From positions 124,001 through 188,000 of the forward strand of contig NZ_JADOUS010000001.1 of NCBI RefSeq assembly GCF_015752045.1: a stretch of 64,000 nt of DNA, written 5' to 3'. Below are positions 10,037 to 18,996 of this stretch, one piece after another. Within the stretch, counting starts at the first letter, position 1. Every line of letters starts with the position of its first letter. The notes beneath the pieces are model-generated. The model was not told the DNA's origin. It worked only from the letters and a program-made list of their open reading frames with translations, and did not search any database. The DNA is from Arthrobacter_D sp015752045 (GTDB lineage: Bacteria; Actinomycetota; Actinomycetes; Actinomycetales; Micrococcaceae). Both the position numbers and the translations under genes were made by a program.

Positions 10037-10728
10037 TCGGTTCCCTCAGGTGCACCGAAATCGAGCATGACCCATCTGCCATCAAGATAAGCCGAGAAAG
10101 TAGCCTTGAATTTCGCAGTTCCTTCCGGCGTTTCCTCCACCACATTCCCGGAGGCTGAATAGATTCTAGATTCTCCTTGAACAACCTCGACATAGGAGCC
10201 AATCGACCCCTGGGTGTTAATCTGGAAGTCCGAAACAAAAGACATGACCCTCGAGTCACCCCCTGATACCCACCCTCCACTCTCGTATACATTCCTCACG
10301 GCAGAAGAGACAGTTGAACAGGTTCCGCATCGGGGATCAGTCACCTCATCGAACGGCGCCCAGTCATTCGTCTCGTAGCCGTAAGAAAACAGCTCGAGCC
10401 AGTACTCTGTGAAGGCCTCGAGCCCCTCGGCCGAATTCTCGTCTGCGAGCGCAGGCTTCGCGGGTACCGGGATGTTGGTCGCGGGACCGGCCGATGACGC
10501 CGGGGACGGTTCGGGTGCAGCTGAGACCGAGGCTGGGGTGGACGCTTCAGCGGTCGTGGTCACAGCCGATGACGACGGCGGGCCGGAGGTCGGGGCGGGT
10601 GAGGCGTCCGCATCGCCCTGACATCCGGTCAGGAGCACCAGTGCCGCTGCGGCCCCGGCAAGAAGTGGTGCCGCTCGTCCAGGAAGAGGTGCTGCTCGTC
10701 GATGGCCCTCTGCACGCACAGGAAACAC
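10033..10728 (-). CDS. Lipoprotein, DUF6318-like
   Basis: Predicted lipoprotein of 231 residues starting at a GTG with GGGAG upstream. The signal is long (basic n-region, then APLLAGAAAALVLLTGC) with the lipobox cysteine at about residue 36. A low-complexity Ser/Thr/Pro/Ala stretch follows (about 40-90). The C-terminal globular domain (about 95-231) contains AFTEYWLELFSYGYETNDW and a CGTC pair. This domain resembles the DUF6318 proteins of Micrococcaceae, by recollection of the pattern rather than a search. It is upstream of and coupled to the PKD-type secreted protein; the 3' part is lower in G+C than the region. Confidence 0.68.
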   Translation of the reverse strand: MFPVRAEGHRRAAPLPGRAAPLLAGAAAALVLLTGCQGDADASPAPTSGPPSSSAVTTTAEASTPASVSAAPEPSPASSAGPATNIPVPAKPALADENSAEGLEAFTEYWLELFSYGYETNDWAPFDEVTDPRCGTCSTVSSAVRNVYESGGWVSGGDSRVMSFVSDFQINTQGSIGSYVEVVQGESRIYSASGNVVEETPEGTAKFKATFSAYLDGRWVMLDFGAPEGTE

Positions 10729-11021
10729 GCAACTCCCCCATCACATCGCCCGACTCGCCGGAATGGGCCTCAGCATAGCCCGAAGGACTCGGCCACCTGA
10801 AGGTTATGCACAGGCGGAATGTGCAGCCGGACCACCCGATTCGGACCACTCTTGTCAGGGCGATCTGCCGGGCTTAGAGTTCGCGCGGTCGACGGGGTTC
10901 CAACGGCCCGTCGGGGGTGCCGCAAGCAGCCCCCGCTCGCACGGACGGGAAGCGGGCCCGCCGCGACGGGAGACCCGCCCCTCGGACAGGAGACCCGCGC
11001 GCACGGCAGGCAGCCGACACC
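10729..11021. other. Intergenic region between lipoprotein and ABC permease
   Basis: 293 bp without a credible gene. It must hold the promoter of the leftward lipoprotein gene and the 3' end of the leftward ABC transporter transcript. Two short direct repeats (GGAGACCCGC, near 10968 and 10988) are visible but no convincing terminator hairpin. Confidence 0.5.
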
Positions 11022-12587
11022 TCAGCGGTTCGCCGAGACCGCCAGCAGGAGTTCGGGTGCCCTGCGGTCGTACCACCGGCCGCCGACCCTGATGCCGGCC
11101 ACCAGGAGGGATCCGCCGAGGATCACGCCGACCAGCAGGGCCAGCCAGCCGAACAGCGCATCCCCGGTCACGAAGTAGGCGATCGTCAGGATGATCTCGG
11201 GCAGCGCCAGCAGCAGCATGACGATCCACCCGATGAACTGCACGGCGAACATCATGAAGTTCGTCCCCGGTGGGGTCTTGAAGGCGCTCTCACCCGGGAG
11301 CGGCACGTTGTAGGTGTACCGAGCGGAGACGACGCTCGACAGCCCGGCCCCGGTCAGCAGGAGGCCGATCGACAGGCCCACCATCACCGGCAGGTCCCCG
11401 ACCCGCCCCGCGATCAGCACCGGGGCGACCGTGAACACCAGGGTGGCCGGGAGCGCGAACACCAGGAGCGCAATCGCGCGGCCCCGGCGGTCGTCGCGCC
11501 CGCTGACCCCTGTGGAGAGGTGCAGGCTGAAGGCCGTGTTGTCGTAGGAGATGTCGGCGGAGATGGACCACGCCAGCAGGAACGCCGTGATCGGACCGAG
11601 GAACGTGAACGCTCCACCCTCTCCACCACCCGAGAAGAACAGCAGTACGGCGATGAACGGGATCGCCACGAGGGAGGCGAAGTAGCGGGGATCGCGCTGC
11701 CAGTACGTCAGGGCACGGGCGGCGACCGCACCGGCAGGCGTGGCCGGGAACCGGCCGAGCCAGCCCAGGTTGCCTCCCGCCCGCTTGGTCACGGCGTTGT
11801 AGGGAGGGGTGACGAGCGCGTGGCTGAGGCTGCGGCTCCACAGCACGAGGAACAGCCCGAGCGTCCCGAGGCCGATCAGGAACCGGAGCACCGCGATCCC
11901 GGCATCGCCGGCGGCGACATCGGCGGGCGCGGCCCAGAGCGCCCCCAACGGCGTCCAGGCGAGGACGTCGGCCAGGGAGGCGGCGAAGCCGGGAGAGTTC
12001 TGGAACCCGGCCGTCACTCCCCCGATGATCGGTCCGAGGAAGATCAGCGGGATGAAGGCGACGATGCCGTTGATGTCCTTGAACCGGCGCGAACCGGTCA
12101 TGGAGGACACCGCCGTCGTCACCAGGCGTGAAGCGACCACGCACAGCAGGACGGCCACGAGGCCGCACACCAGCGCGGTCACCGCCGCAGCCGGGTACCT
12201 GATCCAGGTGAACACCTGTGCCAGCGCGGCGATGAGGGTCACCACGCCGGGGATACCCACGAGTCCGCCCAGCACGAGCCCCGTGAGGAGCTGCCGCTGC
12301 GGGATGGCGAAGGTCACGAACCGGGCGGGATCGAGCGTCATGTCGATGCCGGTCGCCGCGATCGGGATCACGATCCAGCCGAGCACCACGGCGGATCCGC
12401 CGAGCACGAGGATGGTCCGGATGAGCTCGAGGTCCGCGGCACCGAGGACCACGAGCCCGACGACGACCGTCCCCAGGATGCCGAGCCCGTACAGGCCGCC
12501 GAGGATCACCCCGACGAGCTGCGCGGTGCTCCGCCTGAGCGAGTTGCGCAGGAGGAGGAGCTTCAGCCTCAGGAGGTCCGCAACCAC
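11022..12587 (-). CDS. ABC exporter permease
   Basis: Membrane subunit of 521 residues with about 12 hydrophobic segments, some in long multi-helix runs typical of large actinobacterial ABC-2-like permeases. The GTG at 12587 was chosen because GGAGGGG lies 5-6 nt upstream; the open frame beyond it overlaps the ATPase gene out of frame. The start lies inside the end of the ATPase gene (19-bp overlap), indicating translational coupling. With the ATPase it makes a two-component exporter; the substrate is unknown. Confidence 0.82.
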   Translation of the reverse strand: MVADLLRLKLLLLRNSLRRSTAQLVGVILGGLYGLGILGTVVVGLVVLGAADLELIRTILVLGGSAVVLGWIVIPIAATGIDMTLDPARFVTFAIPQRQLLTGLVLGGLVGIPGVVTLIAALAQVFTWIRYPAAAVTALVCGLVAVLLCVVASRLVTTAVSSMTGSRRFKDINGIVAFIPLIFLGPIIGGVTAGFQNSPGFAASLADVLAWTPLGALWAAPADVAAGDAGIAVLRFLIGLGTLGLFLVLWSRSLSHALVTPPYNAVTKRAGGNLGWLGRFPATPAGAVAARALTYWQRDPRYFASLVAIPFIAVLLFFSGGGEGGAFTFLGPITAFLLAWSISADISYDNTAFSLHLSTGVSGRDDRRGRAIALLVFALPATLVFTVAPVLIAGRVGDLPVMVGLSIGLLLTGAGLSSVVSARYTYNVPLPGESAFKTPPGTNFMMFAVQFIGWIVMLLLALPEIILTIAYFVTGDALFGWLALLVGVILGGSLLVAGIRVGGRWYDRRAPELLLAVSANR

Positions 12588-13378
12588 GACAACCCCTCCG
12601 ATGTGTTGCGGCCACCGACGAGTTCCACGAAGCGGTCCTCCAGCGTCGCATCGCCGCGGACCTCGTCGACGGTCCCTGCGGCCAGGACGGTGCCCGCGGC
12701 GATGACCGCGACGTGGTCGCACATCCGCTGCACAAGGTCCATGACGTGGCTGGAGACGATCACCGATCCGCCGGACTCCACGTAGCCCGCGAGGATGTCG
12801 CGGATGTTCGCCGCGGAGACCGGATCGACCGACTCGAACGGCTCGTCGAGGACGAGCAGCCTGGGCGCGTGGATGAGGGCGGACGCGAGGGCGATCTTCT
12901 TCGTCATGCCCGCCGAGTAGTCGACGACGAGCGTACCGGCGTCGTTGGCGAGGTCGAGCGCCCGCAGCAGGTCACCGGTCCGCTCTGCGACGGTCTCACG
13001 GTCCATGCCCCGCAGCAGGCCGGCGTAGGTGACCAGCTGCTCACCCGTCAGCCGGTCGAAGAGCCGGACGCCGTCGGGCAGGATCCCCATCAGCTTCTTG
13101 GCCTCCAGCGGGCGGGCCCAGACGTCCACGCCGTGGACGAGCGCCTGCCCGAAGTCGGGGCGGAGGAGCCCCGTCGCCATCGAGAGGGTCGTGGTCTTGC
13201 CGGCACCGTTCGGCCCGACGAGCCCGTAGAAGGAGCCCTGCGGCACTTCGAGGCTCACCCCGTCCACGGCGATCTTCCCGCCGAAGCGTTTGGCGAGCCC
13301 GCGGATGCTTAGGGCGGCGCTGCCGGCCCTGCCCCCGGGGTCGTTCTCGGCGGTCGGCGAAGGCACAGGAGAACTCAT
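12569..13378 (-). CDS. ABC transporter ATP-binding protein
   Basis: Nucleotide-binding subunit of 269 residues. Walker A is GPNGAGKT (55-62), the signature region is YSAGMTKKIALA in place of a classical LSGGQ, and Walker B is LLVLDEP, followed by an H-loop SSHVMDL. Its closest pattern is the CcmA/NatA-type exporter ATPases. It pairs with the overlapping permease gene downstream. AAAGGAGGAAAAGG lies some 40 bp upstream of the ATG, too far for ribosome binding. Confidence 0.88.
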   Translation of the reverse strand: MSSPVPSPTAENDPGGRAGSAALSIRGLAKRFGGKIAVDGVSLEVPQGSFYGLVGPNGAGKTTTLSMATGLLRPDFGQALVHGVDVWARPLEAKKLMGILPDGVRLFDRLTGEQLVTYAGLLRGMDRETVAERTGDLLRALDLANDAGTLVVDYSAGMTKKIALASALIHAPRLLVLDEPFESVDPVSAANIRDILAGYVESGGSVIVSSHVMDLVQRMCDHVAVIAAGTVLAAGTVDEVRGDATLEDRFVELVGGRNTSEGLSWLRTS

Positions 13379-13439
13379 GGTTCCACGCTAGCAACGCGCC
13401 GTTCCGCCGATCGTCATCCCAAAGGAGGAAAAGGCCTCG

Positions 13440-14552
13440 TCAGTAGGACCCGGCTCGCCCGTACTGCGGGGCAGGCACGAGGTCGTGTCCGAGCTCATGG
13501 GCGGCGCGCATCCACCAGTGCGGGTCACGCAGTGCGGCTCGAGCGATGAGCACGACGTCGGCCCGCTCGCCCCGGATGATCTCCTCCGCCTGACGCGGAT
13601 CGCTGATGAGGCCGACGGCGCCGGTCGGGACGCCGGAGGACCGCACCTCCTCGGCGAGCGATACCTGGTAGCCCGGCCCCACGGGGATGGCCGCCGCCGG
13701 AATCGCTCCCCCGGAGGACACGTCCACGAAGTCGACGCCCTCCTCGGCCGCCCGCTTCGCGAGCCGCGCGGACGTGTCGCCGTCGAGCCCGCCCTCTGTC
13801 CAGTCGGAGGCCGAGATGCGCAGCAGCAGCGGCATGCCCTCCGGGATGGCGCGGCGGACCTCGCGGACCACCTCCAGCGTCAGCCGGAACCGGGCCTCCT
13901 CCGACCCGCCCCAGCCGTCGGTCCGCGTGTTGACCAGGGGCGAGAGGAACTGGTGCAGCAGGTAGCCGTGCGCGGCGTGGATCTCCATGGTGTCGAAGCC
14001 TGCCTCGACGGCGAGCGCGGCGGCGGCACCGAAGTCGCGGATGACCTGCCGGATGTCGTCCTCGGTCATCGCCCGCGGCGAGGCGTAGGCCCCGAACGCC
14101 TCGTCCGTGGGACCGAGGGTCTGCCAGCCGCCGTCGGCTTCCGGCACCGAGTCGCGCTTGCCGCTGAACGGCCAGTATGTCGACGCCTTGCGGCCGGCGT
14201 GGGCGAGCTGCACCGCGGTCTTCGTGCCCACCGCGCCGTGCTCGTGGATGAAGTCGTTGATCCGGCGCCACGCATCAGCCTGCTCCCGCGTGTAGATGCC
14301 GGCGTCGCGCGGGCTGATCATGCCCTCGGGGCTGACGGCGGCCGCCTCCGTGATGATGAGCGCCGCACCGCCGAGCGCGAACTGCCCGAGGTGGACGAGG
14401 TGCCAGTCGGTCGGTACGCCGGCAGCGCCGACGGGGTCGCACGAATACTGGCACATCGCCGCGACCCAGCCGCGGTGCGGCAGCGCGAGGGATCGGAGCG
14501 TGATCGGATCGAACAGGCCGGGCACACCGGTCGGGGCAGCTGCAGGAGTCAT
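13440..14552 (-). CDS. NADH:flavin oxidoreductase, Old Yellow Enzyme family (YqjM-like)
   Basis: FMN-dependent ene-reductase of 370 residues that reduces activated C=C bonds with NAD(P)H; cytoplasmic TIM barrel. Cys34 in AAMCQYS corresponds to the redox-tuning Cys of YqjM-class enzymes. The substrate-binding HxxH is in EIHAAHGYLLHQFLSP, and RISASDW and GLISDP give FMN-phosphate contacts. The usual Asn-Arg before the first strand is His-Arg here. It stands between the ABC exporter and the YbbN-like gene with 50-60 bp gaps; its natural substrate is unknown. Confidence 0.9.
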   Translation of the reverse strand: MTPAAAPTGVPGLFDPITLRSLALPHRGWVAAMCQYSCDPVGAAGVPTDWHLVHLGQFALGGAALIITEAAAVSPEGMISPRDAGIYTREQADAWRRINDFIHEHGAVGTKTAVQLAHAGRKASTYWPFSGKRDSVPEADGGWQTLGPTDEAFGAYASPRAMTEDDIRQVIRDFGAAAALAVEAGFDTMEIHAAHGYLLHQFLSPLVNTRTDGWGGSEEARFRLTLEVVREVRRAIPEGMPLLLRISASDWTEGGLDGDTSARLAKRAAEEGVDFVDVSSGGAIPAAAIPVGPGYQVSLAEEVRSSGVPTGAVGLISDPRQAEEIIRGERADVVLIARAALRDPHWWMRAAHELGHDLVPAPQYGRAGSY

Positions 14553-14604
14553 CGTGGTCCTCTGGGGTGGAGAGCGGATGGGCGCAGCGCGCCCGGGGAG
14601 GCGC

Positions 14605-15561
14605 CTAGAACAGGGCGCGGGCCAGCGCGCTGCGCGCCTTCGTCACCCGCGGGTCCGTGACGCCGACGACGTCGAACAGTTCCAGCAGGCGCTTGCGCGC
14701 TGCTTCCCTGTCCTCGCCGGAGGTCCGGCCGATGAACGCGATGATGCGGCTGAAGGCGTCCTCGACGTGGCCGCCCGTCAGGTCCAGGTCGGCGACGGTC
14801 AGCTGGGCTCCCACGGCGTCGGGCTCGTCGGCGCCGCGCTGGCGGGCCTCGGCGGCGTCGAGGTCCTGCACGCGGTCCATGAGTTCCACCTGTGCGAGTC
14901 CGGCCTTCGCGTCGGCATCGGCCGGCTGCTCGGCGAGCGCACGGCGGTAGGCCACCGCGGCGGCACCGTAGTCACCGCGCTCGATCGCGTCGAACGCCTC
15001 CTGGTGCAGCGGCGGCAGCGGTGGCTCCTCCGCGCCGGCCGGAGCGGGCTCTGCACCGTCGTTGAGCGTCCCTGTCACGCCGTTCGCCTCGGCGACCTTC
15101 ATCAGCTCGTCGAGGTAGGCGCGGATCTGGGGATCGGGCAGGACGCCCTCGAAGAGGGGCACGGGCTGGCCCTTCACGACGGCGACGACGGTCGGCGCGC
15201 CCTGCGCCTGGAAGGCCTGCGCGATCTGCGGCTGCGCCTGGAGGTCCACGTTGGCGAGCAGGATCCGTCCGTCGAACTCGACGGCGGCGGCCTCGAGCAC
15301 GGCGGTGACCTGGGTGGACTGGTCGCTGTAGGTGGCGCGGAGGTTGACGACCACGGGTACCTGCGCCGAGAGCTGCACGAGCTGGGGGAACGTCTGTTCC
15401 GTCACCTCGACGATGTACGGGCTCGATCCCGCCGCGGCCTGTTGTGCCGGCGCAGGCCGTGCGGCCGCATCCGCGCGTGCCTTGAGGGCGGAGAGGTCCA
15501 CCGCTCCCCGCAGGTTCATGCTCGACGGCGGCATCCCGCCCCGCTGTGCTGGTGTGGACAA
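14605..15561 (-). CDS. YbbN/CnoX-like thioredoxin-fold and TPR protein
   Basis: Protein of 318 residues from a TTG start with AAAGG upstream. Residues 45-155 form a thioredoxin fold but the CxxC is absent: the motif position reads RATYSDQS. Residues 180-318 are TPR-like helices (YGAAAVAYRRALAEQPADADAKAGLAQ is the clearest unit). Family members act as chaperedoxins or holdases; without the cysteines a redox role is excluded and protein binding is likely. An equivalent thioredoxin-like gene near nucS is common in actinobacteria. Confidence 0.82.
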   Translation of the reverse strand: MSTPAQRGGMPPSSMNLRGAVDLSALKARADAAARPAPAQQAAAGSSPYIVEVTEQTFPQLVQLSAQVPVVVNLRATYSDQSTQVTAVLEAAAVEFDGRILLANVDLQAQPQIAQAFQAQGAPTVVAVVKGQPVPLFEGVLPDPQIRAYLDELMKVAEANGVTGTLNDGAEPAPAGAEEPPLPPLHQEAFDAIERGDYGAAAVAYRRALAEQPADADAKAGLAQVELMDRVQDLDAAEARQRGADEPDAVGAQLTVADLDLTGGHVEDAFSRIIAFIGRTSGEDREAARKRLLELFDVVGVTDPRVTKARSALARALF

Positions 15562-15616
15562 TGCTCTGCCTTTCTGTGACTGCTACTGGTCGAAGCAGGG
15601 AGGGGTGTGGGGGAGG

Positions 15617-17356
15617 TCAGCGGAGGGTGGCCGACAGCAACTGCTGGGCGGCGCCGATGACCCGGATCCTATCTTCGCTGCCCGCGGGCGGTACGTACAT
15701 CATCACGGCCTCACCGTAGTTGACGTCGATGCCCTTCTCGCTCACGGCCTTCCCTGTCAGCGACTGGTACACCGTGCCCTTGAGGTCGATGGTGTCGCCG
15801 CTGGCCTTCGGGACGCTGGAGTAGGTGTGCGTGAGGTAGCCGAAGACCATCGCTCCGCCGTCACCGGTCAGGAGTGCCTGCGTCTGATCCTCCCGGGCCG
15901 CGTGCGTGAAGGTGATCTTCGCGGCCTTGTTGCCCGGGTCGGCGACGACGCCGGCCTGGAACTCGGTGATCGCCTCGGCGAAGGAATTCTCCTCGAAGGT
16001 CTCCGCGTTCGTGCCGGAGGGCTCGGTGAGGAAGTCGGCGATGGATGTGACGGCGGACTGCGGCGCGCTCGCGAGGGCGGCGTCGTCGTCGAGCGGCACC
16101 GGACCGGTGGCGCCCGGAGCCGGAGGCGAGGGGAACGTGCTGCCCGGCAGCATCTGCACGGCCGAGGTCAGCCGGTAGTTCTCACGCGGCGTGTCCTGGA
16201 CCAGCAGGAGCGCCTGCGGCACTGGGTTGCCGTCGCCCTGTGTCAGGGCGACGACCGTCCGGGGCCACCCGGTCCCCGTGGGGACCATGTCGAGCAGGAG
16301 CGGCGACGCGGCGACGGGCGCGGGGGCCGCGGCCTGGGTGTCCTTGGCGCGCACGGCGTAGGCGCCGGTGCGGAGGTCCAGGGCGGCGCCGTCGACGCGG
16401 GGGGCGAGGCGCGTGGCGTCGGAGGCGGTATCGGCGTCGGCCACGGCGGTCGCGACGGCGCCGAGGATGCGTTCGAGCTGGCTGTCGAGGACGACGGGCG
16501 GCCCGCTGGCCTCGCTGCCCGCCGAGGGCGCCCCGTTGACGGTGGCCGACGAGGCACTCGAGGACGGCGACGGCGTGGGCGACGGCGTCGTCGTGGCGAT
16601 CGAGGGAGCGATGCCCAGGAGCGCCCCCGACCCCACCAGCCCCGTGACGAGAAGGACCGCGCCGGGGGCGGCCGTGCGGGAGGCGCTGCCGCGGGTGCCG
16701 GCCGTGGCGTTCCGGCGTGCGTAGGCGCGCGTCCCCTCCACGGGCTCGGGTCGGTGCCCGTTCCCGGGGCGGCGGGGTGGGATCAGCAGGAGGGCGATGC
16801 CGAGCACGACGACGAGCGCGCCGCCGATGATGAGCGGCAGGGCGAAAGGGGTGGACTGGTCGTTGGGGGTGGTGACGGACACCCGGGTGGGGGCGGGTGC
16901 CTCTCCGTCCGCCGCGAGCAGGATGGACCAGTCGCCCTCGGTGGGCTCGCTCCACCGGTAGGTCAGGGATCCGTCCCCGGATTCCTCCGCGATCCAGAGA
17001 TCGCTGCCGCTCGGATCGGGCACCGAGTCCTCGCCCTCCGAGAACCCGGACTCCAATGTCTCCTCACCCGGTCCCGTGACGCTCAGGTGCGCTGCGTCGC
17101 CCACCCAGGCGTCGACGTCGGACGCACGCCCGACGGCCAGGGTGAAGGGGCCGTCGGCCTCGACCGTCACCTCGACAGGGCCGTCTGCGTCCCCCCGGGC
17201 CCCGGGCTCGATCACGGTGACAGGTCCGGCCGTGGCGTCCTGGGCGACGACGGCGGTGACGGTCTCTGCGGGGGCCCAGACCGTCCGCTGTCCGATGCCG
17301 AGGAGCATCAGCAGGAGTCCTGCCACGATGATCGGTACTGCTGTCTTCACGCGCAC
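15617..17356 (-). CDS. Large membrane-anchored protein of unknown function
   Basis: 579 residues, not recognised. One N-terminal membrane helix (about 4-25, AVPIIVAGLLLMLLGIG) precedes an extracytoplasmic beta-rich domain of about 130 residues. Further helices lie near 165-190 (LPLIIGGALVVVLGIALLLIPP) and near 230-250. A Ser/Pro/Thr linker then leads to a C-terminal extracytoplasmic domain of about 300 residues that is Ala/Thr-rich. The GTG at 17356 has AGG 6 nt upstream; a GTG two codons later (17350) is also possible. The gene is divergent from the AI-2E permease. No enzyme motif was found; a cell-envelope role is inference. Confidence 0.7.
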   Translation of the reverse strand: MRVKTAVPIIVAGLLLMLLGIGQRTVWAPAETVTAVVAQDATAGPVTVIEPGARGDADGPVEVTVEADGPFTLAVGRASDVDAWVGDAAHLSVTGPGEETLESGFSEGEDSVPDPSGSDLWIAEESGDGSLTYRWSEPTEGDWSILLAADGEAPAPTRVSVTTPNDQSTPFALPLIIGGALVVVLGIALLLIPPRRPGNGHRPEPVEGTRAYARRNATAGTRGSASRTAAPGAVLLVTGLVGSGALLGIAPSIATTTPSPTPSPSSSASSATVNGAPSAGSEASGPPVVLDSQLERILGAVATAVADADTASDATRLAPRVDGAALDLRTGAYAVRAKDTQAAAPAPVAASPLLLDMVPTGTGWPRTVVALTQGDGNPVPQALLLVQDTPRENYRLTSAVQMLPGSTFPSPPAPGATGPVPLDDDAALASAPQSAVTSIADFLTEPSGTNAETFEENSFAEAITEFQAGVVADPGNKAAKITFTHAAREDQTQALLTGDGGAMVFGYLTHTYSSVPKASGDTIDLKGTVYQSLTGKAVSEKGIDVNYGEAVMMYVPPAGSEDRIRVIGAAQQLLSATLR

Positions 17357-17637
17357 TGGTTGCCTATCGTTGTCCGTGACGGCGGACCGCGTGGCCCCTT
17401 CCGCTCTGATCCCGCTCTGGTGGTCCGGCGCGGCGACGCATGCCGCTGCGGGCCCACGCAGGAATAGTTCCTCAATGGTAACGACAATCGTCGGTGCCGA
17501 TCCGGCCGCGGGGCCCCTGGGGCCCACCCGGACCGCCGTCCGTCAAGAACCCGGCTCCGCGTGACCCTGCTGTTAGGGTTTCGCTAGTCCTCCCTCCCGC
17601 GGTCCCGGCGCCGCGCACGTGAAAGCAGAGCCCTTCG

Positions 17638-18957
17638 TTGACAGACCCCCAGGACGTCCCGCTCGATCAGCCGCTCCCGCGGCCCGAGCCGGCCTCGAAC
17701 GGAAGCGACGGAGGGCCCTCCGATGACCAGGCACAGGCTGTCGCGCGGCCCGAGCCGTCCTGGCGTTCCCTCTTCACCCTGGCACGGCGCTCCCTCCCCA
17801 CCGCCCGGCCGCGCCCCCGCTTCGAATTCCCGCCCGACGTGGAGCCGGGCGAGGTCGCGGTGGACCCTGATGTGTCCCTGGCCGACGAACGCCTGAAGTT
17901 CGGAGGCAACGACGCGCCGACCATGCGCGCGCACCCCATCCACTTCGGCTTCATGATGAGCGTCGGCGTCGGGCTCGCGCTGCTCGCCTTCTTCATCATC
18001 ACCAACGTCGGCCAGCTCCTCGTCTGGATCGGAGCGGCGCTCTTCATCGCGCTCGGCCTGGAGCCGATCGTCCGCTGGCTCGAGACGAAATACGTCCCGA
18101 GGCCCGCCGGCATCGCCGTCTCCCTCCTGATCCTCGTGGGCGTCGTGGTCGGGTTCTTCGCCCTGCTCATCCCGACGATCGTGAGCCAGACCTCGCAGAT
18201 CATCGACCGTGCGCCGGGCTACGCGGACAGCTTCCTCAGCTCGGAGTTCTTCACCAGCATCGACCGGCAGTTCCAGGTGCGCGAGCGCGTCAGCTCCGAG
18301 ATCGACAAGTTCCTCGCCAACAGCGAAGCCGTGGGCGGGATCTTCGGCGGTGTCCTGGGAGTGGGCACGGTGATCGTCAACGGGCTCTTCGGAGCGCTGG
18401 TGATCCTCGTCCTCGCCCTCTACTTCCTCGCGTCCCTGCCGGGCATGAAGAAGTGGGCGTACCGGTTGGCCCCCCGCTCCCGCAGGCCCCGCGTCGAGGT
18501 GCTCTCGGAGGAGATCACGCGCAGTGTGGGCCTCTACGTCATCGGCCAGGCCTGCGTGGCCCTGCTCAACGGGACGTTCGCGTTCATCGTGATGTCGATC
18601 GCCGGCGTGCCGTTCTCCGTGCTGCTGACATTCGTCGTCGTGCTCCTGGCCTTCATCCCGCTGATCGGCGCGGCCATCGCGGCCGTCCTGGTCTCCCTGA
18701 TCGCCCTGACCGTCGGCTGGCACACGGCGCTGCTGTTCGCGATCCCGTACGTCGCCTACCTGCAGTTCGAGGCGTACTTCATCTCGCCGCGCATCATGCA
18801 GCGCGCCGTCGCGGTGCCCGGCGCGGTCGCGGTGATCGCGGTCATCGCCGGCGGCAGCCTCCTCGGCGTGCTCGGCGCCCTGATCGCCATCCCGACGGCG
18901 GCCGCCGTGATGCTGCTGCTCAAGGAGGTCTTCATCGCCCGCCAGGACCGCCAGTAG
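17638..18957 (+). CDS. AI-2E family transporter (PerM-like permease)
   Basis: Membrane protein of 439 residues. A 90-residue Pro-rich cytoplasmic N-terminus is followed by eight hydrophobic segments arranged as in the PF01594 family. These include VVLLAFIPLIGAAIAAVL, and the loop EAYFISPRIMQRAV near the C-terminus is the family hallmark (usually N/P-I-L-xx). The start is TTG at 17638. Families with this domain include Na+/H+ antiporters and the AI-2 exporter TqsA; the substrate here is unknown. It is monocistronic and convergent with the hydrolase. Confidence 0.86.
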   Translation: MTDPQDVPLDQPLPRPEPASNGSDGGPSDDQAQAVARPEPSWRSLFTLARRSLPTARPRPRFEFPPDVEPGEVAVDPDVSLADERLKFGGNDAPTMRAHPIHFGFMMSVGVGLALLAFFIITNVGQLLVWIGAALFIALGLEPIVRWLETKYVPRPAGIAVSLLILVGVVVGFFALLIPTIVSQTSQIIDRAPGYADSFLSSEFFTSIDRQFQVRERVSSEIDKFLANSEAVGGIFGGVLGVGTVIVNGLFGALVILVLALYFLASLPGMKKWAYRLAPRSRRPRVEVLSEEITRSVGLYVIGQACVALLNGTFAFIVMSIAGVPFSVLLTFVVVLLAFIPLIGAAIAAVLVSLIALTVGWHTALLFAIPYVAYLQFEAYFISPRIMQRAVAVPGAVAVIAVIAGGSLLGVLGALIAIPTAAAVMLLLKEVFIARQDRQ

Positions 18958-18996
18958 TCCGGCGTGCCGGGCGGCACCCGGGCGCGGCACTCCGTG

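Noticed and set aside
10177..10184. TTGAACAA, resembling half of the GntR operator
   Set aside because: The left arm TTGTT is missing and the sequence lies inside the lipoprotein coding region, so it is not a fourth operator.
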